Shown here: positions 60,567 to 64,000 of the stretch, piece after piece
Position numbering within the stretch: position 1 is the first letter of the stretch
Layout of the letters: each line of letters begins with the position of its first letter
NCBI RefSeq assembly: GCF_011074885.1
Contig: NC_054690.1
Span: 2,175,001 to 2,239,000 of the forward strand
From: Brettanomyces bruxellensis
Taxonomy: Eukaryota; Ascomycota; Pichiomycetes; Pichiales; Pichiaceae
Direction: 5' to 3'
DNA length: 64,000 nucleotides
The notes under the pieces: generated by a model
Databases searched by the model: none
The model's input: only the letters and a program-made list of their open reading frames with translations
Told to the model about the DNA's origin: nothing
Translations under genes and position numbers: made by a program

Positions 60567-62250
60567 CTCTCACTACTTAACATGGCTGGGTATTATAAAG
60601 CTCGGTTCAATACATAACACGATAACTGAAACATTCGCTTAATACCCTATCAAAGCATGCACATAACTCGAAAGGCCTCCCAAACTGCTTCAATGTCACA
60701 TTTAATGTGCATTTCGCTATTCACTATGTAAACCATCTATGTACGAGATATTCCTCCATAGGCAATGCTATACCTCTCCCTTATTCAGAACACTATCGTA
60801 CCAAAAGTCATTGTTTGACACCTCTTCCTAAAGTGAGATTATTTTCTATCCTTAGTTTGCTTAGCATATCTGTTAGCATAAATTGTTAAAGTTGGTGTTA
60901 CCAGACTTATACAGTATTTCGATATTTATTGTAGTACATAATAAAGAGTATATAATGATCTAAGAAAGGGAATATCTTCACTTTGTATATATGTAGTTCT
61001 CGTATTAATCAGATGATATAACAATACCATCTTTTCTTGCTTGAACTCCACTGTTCGAAAGCTTCATTGTTTTGACAACTATACTCCTCTCTGTGCCGGA
61101 AAACCTCTAGTAAGGATTAAAGAAATTTTTATACATGCACCTTTTCCTTTCTAATATCTTTTACTCTTTATTATTTTCCGTTCTCCCGCTTTAATAGTGA
61201 TTTAAACATCGCAAATACGATATTGAAACAGGCAATGTTGAATTTACGGCTTCTATTAACAATCTTCATTTATGTGATTCTAAATTAACAACCACATGAA
61301 CATATATACAATTTGAGATACAAACCAAGTGGATTCAAAAGAATACCGCTTATATGACAGATATTTTATTCAAACAATAAGTAACCGTAACAACAAAGTC
61401 TGGTGTCATACAAGATGGTGGAATTTGCCTGCCCAATAAAGCCGGGAACTTTGGTATCTTTTTAAGCTTATAGTGATCTTATTAGGCAGAAATATCACTT
61501 AGGTAGATTTAACCCATGTATTAATTTTCGCTTTCTGCTTCTATGCATTTTAGTTGATAAATCATTTCAACTTTTAATGATACAATCGAGTGGAACGTAG
61601 TTCTTTGAATGCTTCCTAGTTTTCTTTGATTGCATATTTGGTTATCTATGAAAGAACTGTAGTTGCATCATCAACTTGTAATATGCCATCACCATATTTG
61701 TCTTGAAATCTTTCGGATTCTAATGAATACCAATAAGGGACTATTCTTATATATACAATATCGGATTTTCCAGTCATGCCCAAATATGGAAAGTTTGAAC
61801 ACAGTCTATTGAGCATTCACTACAAGGTATAAAGATAAGAGAAAAATCGTCAAAGAATGAACAAGCACAGACTGAAGTGCCTAAACAGATAATCCAAAAC
61901 TACAGTACCTGAAAGGGTAATCCCAAAGTAAATTGCCTGAACAGGTAATTACAGGTAGCATACAGTACTTGCAACCACGAATATCTAAAGAGAGGAAAAT
62001 CTTCTACTTGCAGCATATAATGAAACTGAATTGGTAGCAAAGAATATATGACAGGACTATACAGTATGACGCAGTAGGAATGAATTTATAAAGATGACAG
62101 GAAATGAATATCTATCTAGCACAACAGGAATGTGTCAGTAAATTCCATATAGAACGCAAATGTGACGTACCAGTAAATTCCATACAGAACATGAATGTAA
62201 GTCCATATGGAACATAAATGCAACATTAATACATTTCAACCGCCTCACCG
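60567..62250. other. convergent spacer with two small arrays
   Basis: About 1.7 kb, AT-rich, gene-free. At 61875-61958 a ~28-base unit (AGTACCTGAAAGGGTAATCC-like) occurs three times. At 62136-62215 CAGTAAATTCCATACAGAAC-like units occur three times. Both lie near the LEU5 3' end. Confidence 0.55.
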
Positions 62251-63588
62251 CTAGATCTGGAAATACGTCTTGCACCGCTCGTACACAAAGAACGAGCATG
62301 CAAACATCGGCACAACCTTCAAGAAGCCAATCCCCAAACCAACGTAAAACCCACGGAGCCCCCGCTCCATGTACACCTGTTTGGCAGTGTGGATTCCAGA
62401 ATAGAACTGGCCGCCACTATTGACAACGGCACCAACTTGCATTCTCCTCCGGATGACCTCAAATGGATAAGCGGCGGCCTGAGCCACCATTCCGGCACCT
62501 CCACCGGCTATAAGTTGGGCCCAAACCTTCAAAGGCCGCCTGTGATCAAAGGAAGAGTCAGATTTGGTCAATCTCTGCTCACCTGGAGGCACATAATCGT
62601 CAGTGACGGTGTATTGAGCAAGGGCAGGAGACCGGAAGAAGTCGTGGAGCAGATCGTGGGCATAAAACGAGACTCCAGCATAAGGAACCATGCCGATGAT
62701 GGTGGGAATAAAGCCTCTATAGAAATTCGACACGGCCTGAAAAAACTGGATGTTGGAACCCGTCAAACTGTACATGGTACGCGTGAGAAACGTCTCGTTC
62801 CGCAACGCTCCACCCGTCGTATAGCTGAAGCGCGGCTGCTCGTTGTAAATCACCTTCAGCGTGTGCACAATCTTGCCCTTTCCGTAGTGTATTTGCTTGT
62901 GGCTGGTTTCGAACGCCAGACGCACCCGGATCAAGTCAAGCGGGTATGTGCAGCAAACAGAAACCACTCCGGCAAGCGATCCCGAGAAAAACCGCCTTGC
63001 CGCGGTCTCATACTCGTCCCGCGGGATGAGCAGCGACCGGATCTGCTCATAAAACACAAACTTGATGCCTGCGTACGGAAATATACGGAGCAATGTGGCC
63101 GAATGGCCCTGGTACAAGCCCCAAATCCCATCATTATGGTATATTGTCTTCATGGCCCGGAACATCCCGCGGAAAGAGCCCACCATCTGCCGGTAGTGCG
63201 GGTTATTGGTCTGGAAAAGGATCTTCACACGGTCCAACGGTGCAACTAGGGTCTTCGCGGAGATCCCGGCGATTCCGCCGGCAAGACCGCTTCTCAAAAC
63301 GTACACCAACGACTGTTTGTCGATTTCTTTCGGCTTTGCACCTTCCTTCGGCCCGACAAACGCCTCTTTTACCACCGCTGCATCTCCCTTTTTAAACGCT
63401 GCGACCTCCGATACGGGTCCTGTTGCCAAAACTGGCAATAATCTGTGCTTTTCGTCTGAGATGCTGTGCTTTTCTTCCATGATGCCGTGCGTATGCACTT
63501 TTCCATCTTTTGCAAGTGACACCAATCCTGCAGACGCGCGAGAATCTCCCGATGACGTGCCGGCTATGTTAAGCCCCGAATCGGACAT
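62251..63588 (-). CDS. LEU5: Leu5-like mitochondrial carrier (CoA / adenosine 3',5'-diphosphate)
   Basis: Encodes 445 residues (S. cerevisiae Leu5 is 357). It is an inner-membrane carrier needed for mitochondrial CoA accumulation. Three carrier repeats carry the signature P-x-D/E: APLDRVK (repeat 1), YPLDLIRVR (repeat 2) and YPFEVIRRR (repeat 3). The blocks SGLAGGIAGISAKTLVAPLD and GHSATLLRIFPYAGIKFVFYEQIRSL follow Leu5 closely. An extra N-terminal extension of about 85 residues and a longer loop between repeats 2 and 3 (around TTGGALRNETFLTRTMYSLTG) explain the size difference. The start is the first ATG in frame; initiation further in is possible. Confidence 0.9.
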   Translation of the reverse strand: MSDSGLNIAGTSSGDSRASAGLVSLAKDGKVHTHGIMEEKHSISDEKHRLLPVLATGPVSEVAAFKKGDAAVVKEAFVGPKEGAKPKEIDKQSLVYVLRSGLAGGIAGISAKTLVAPLDRVKILFQTNNPHYRQMVGSFRGMFRAMKTIYHNDGIWGLYQGHSATLLRIFPYAGIKFVFYEQIRSLLIPRDEYETAARRFFSGSLAGVVSVCCTYPLDLIRVRLAFETSHKQIHYGKGKIVHTLKVIYNEQPRFSYTTGGALRNETFLTRTMYSLTGSNIQFFQAVSNFYRGFIPTIIGMVPYAGVSFYAHDLLHDFFRSPALAQYTVTDDYVPPGEQRLTKSDSSFDHRRPLKVWAQLIAGGGAGMVAQAAAYPFEVIRRRMQVGAVVNSGGQFYSGIHTAKQVYMERGLRGFYVGLGIGFLKVVPMFACSFFVYERCKTYFQI

Positions 63589-64000
63589 CTATATTCTAGT
63601 GTTCGATACCTTTAACGTCAATTTCCAGCTCCAATATCAGCTGTCGAGTTCAACCGCCTTTTTCTGGTTCTTCCTGTATAAAATGCGTGCCCGATTCTTC
63701 TTTTTACACCTCTGCAAAGGTCGATCGACAAAATTAGTCCACAACCGCTCCCTGCTGCCTGATGATGATCGCAAAATACTCAAATGTAACCTGTGCTCTG
63801 TGTATATTAGCTAATCAGCTTAACCGATGGCATTTGTTCTGGTATTCCTCGAAAATGCAGCCCTGGAAACTAAACCAGCAGAACGGATATGGCGATGCGG
63901 ATGCAAAATAAATAGCGGCTTGGAAATATGGCCTAGATGAAGTTGAAGTGCTTAGTTGTTTACATGAAGAAGACTCTAGCAGAAGAGTAGGTGTATTTAA
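63589..64000. other. LEU5 promoter to window end
   Basis: A 412-base upstream region, pyrimidine-rich near 63640-63720. No further gene starts before the window ends. Confidence 0.45.

Overview
The window is nuclear chromosomal DNA of a budding yeast (Saccharomycotina). It holds compact, mostly intron-free genes with clear yeast orthologues: VAC14, TIM8, HSH49, RPN10, MET5, ERG5, CYB5, NOP15, TOM7, LAT1, SSH4/EAR1, SEC28, histones H3 and H4, PNC1, AIM11, PPN2, MCT1, RDS2, YOR1 and LEU5. CTG is read as leucine at a conserved site in the nicotinamidase (PNC1 L188), which argues against the CTG-Ser clade. The moderate GC content, abundant short tandem repeats between genes and gene content would fit Brettanomyces/Dekkera or a relative in the Pichiales. 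That placement is an inference, since no database was searched. Two single ambiguous bases (32679 and 40841) and long homopolymers mark it as assembled draft sequence.

Layout. 1-10 kb: partial VAC14, TIM8 and HSH49 (all minus), a CENP-K-like kinetochore gene (plus), a GAF-domain protein and RPN10 (minus), and a Borealin/Nbl1-like gene (plus). 10-21 kb: a degenerate ~60-bp satellite abutting the 3' end of MET5, then MET5, ERG5 and a PTM1-like membrane protein whose reading frame is broken once (all minus). 21-31 kb: CYB5 and NOP15 (divergent), a Maf-like pyrophosphatase, TOM7 and LAT1 (divergent). 31-41 kb: the SSH4/EAR1-type Rsp5 adaptor, SEC28 with a 5' intron, the divergent H3/H4 pair, and a polyQ Pho85-type cyclin. 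41-52 kb: an unrecognised 751-residue protein divergent from PNC1, then AIM11, PPN2, MCT1, and RDS2 facing MCT1. 53-64 kb: a doubtful basic ORF, the YOR1-type ABC transporter and the LEU5 carrier.

The genes are independently transcribed and form no operon. Functional links are loose. Mitochondrial functions recur (TIM8, TOM7, LAT1, AIM11, MCT1, LEU5). LAT1, MCT1 and LEU5 touch CoA or acyl metabolism, and RDS2 is the gluconeogenesis regulator family. Two introns are well supported. Both lie next to the start codon: a 4-nt first exon in VAC14 and a 22-nt first exon in SEC28.

No new multi-gene system, mobile element, CRISPR array, tRNA or rRNA gene was found. The most notable items are: the satellite related to the MET5 3' end; the PTM1 frame break; a perfect orphan TFIIIC B-box in the TOM7-LAT1 spacer; a recurrent motif in the H3-H4 spacer; Cbf1 and Met31/32-type sites upstream of MET5; and the unidentified 751-aa protein.
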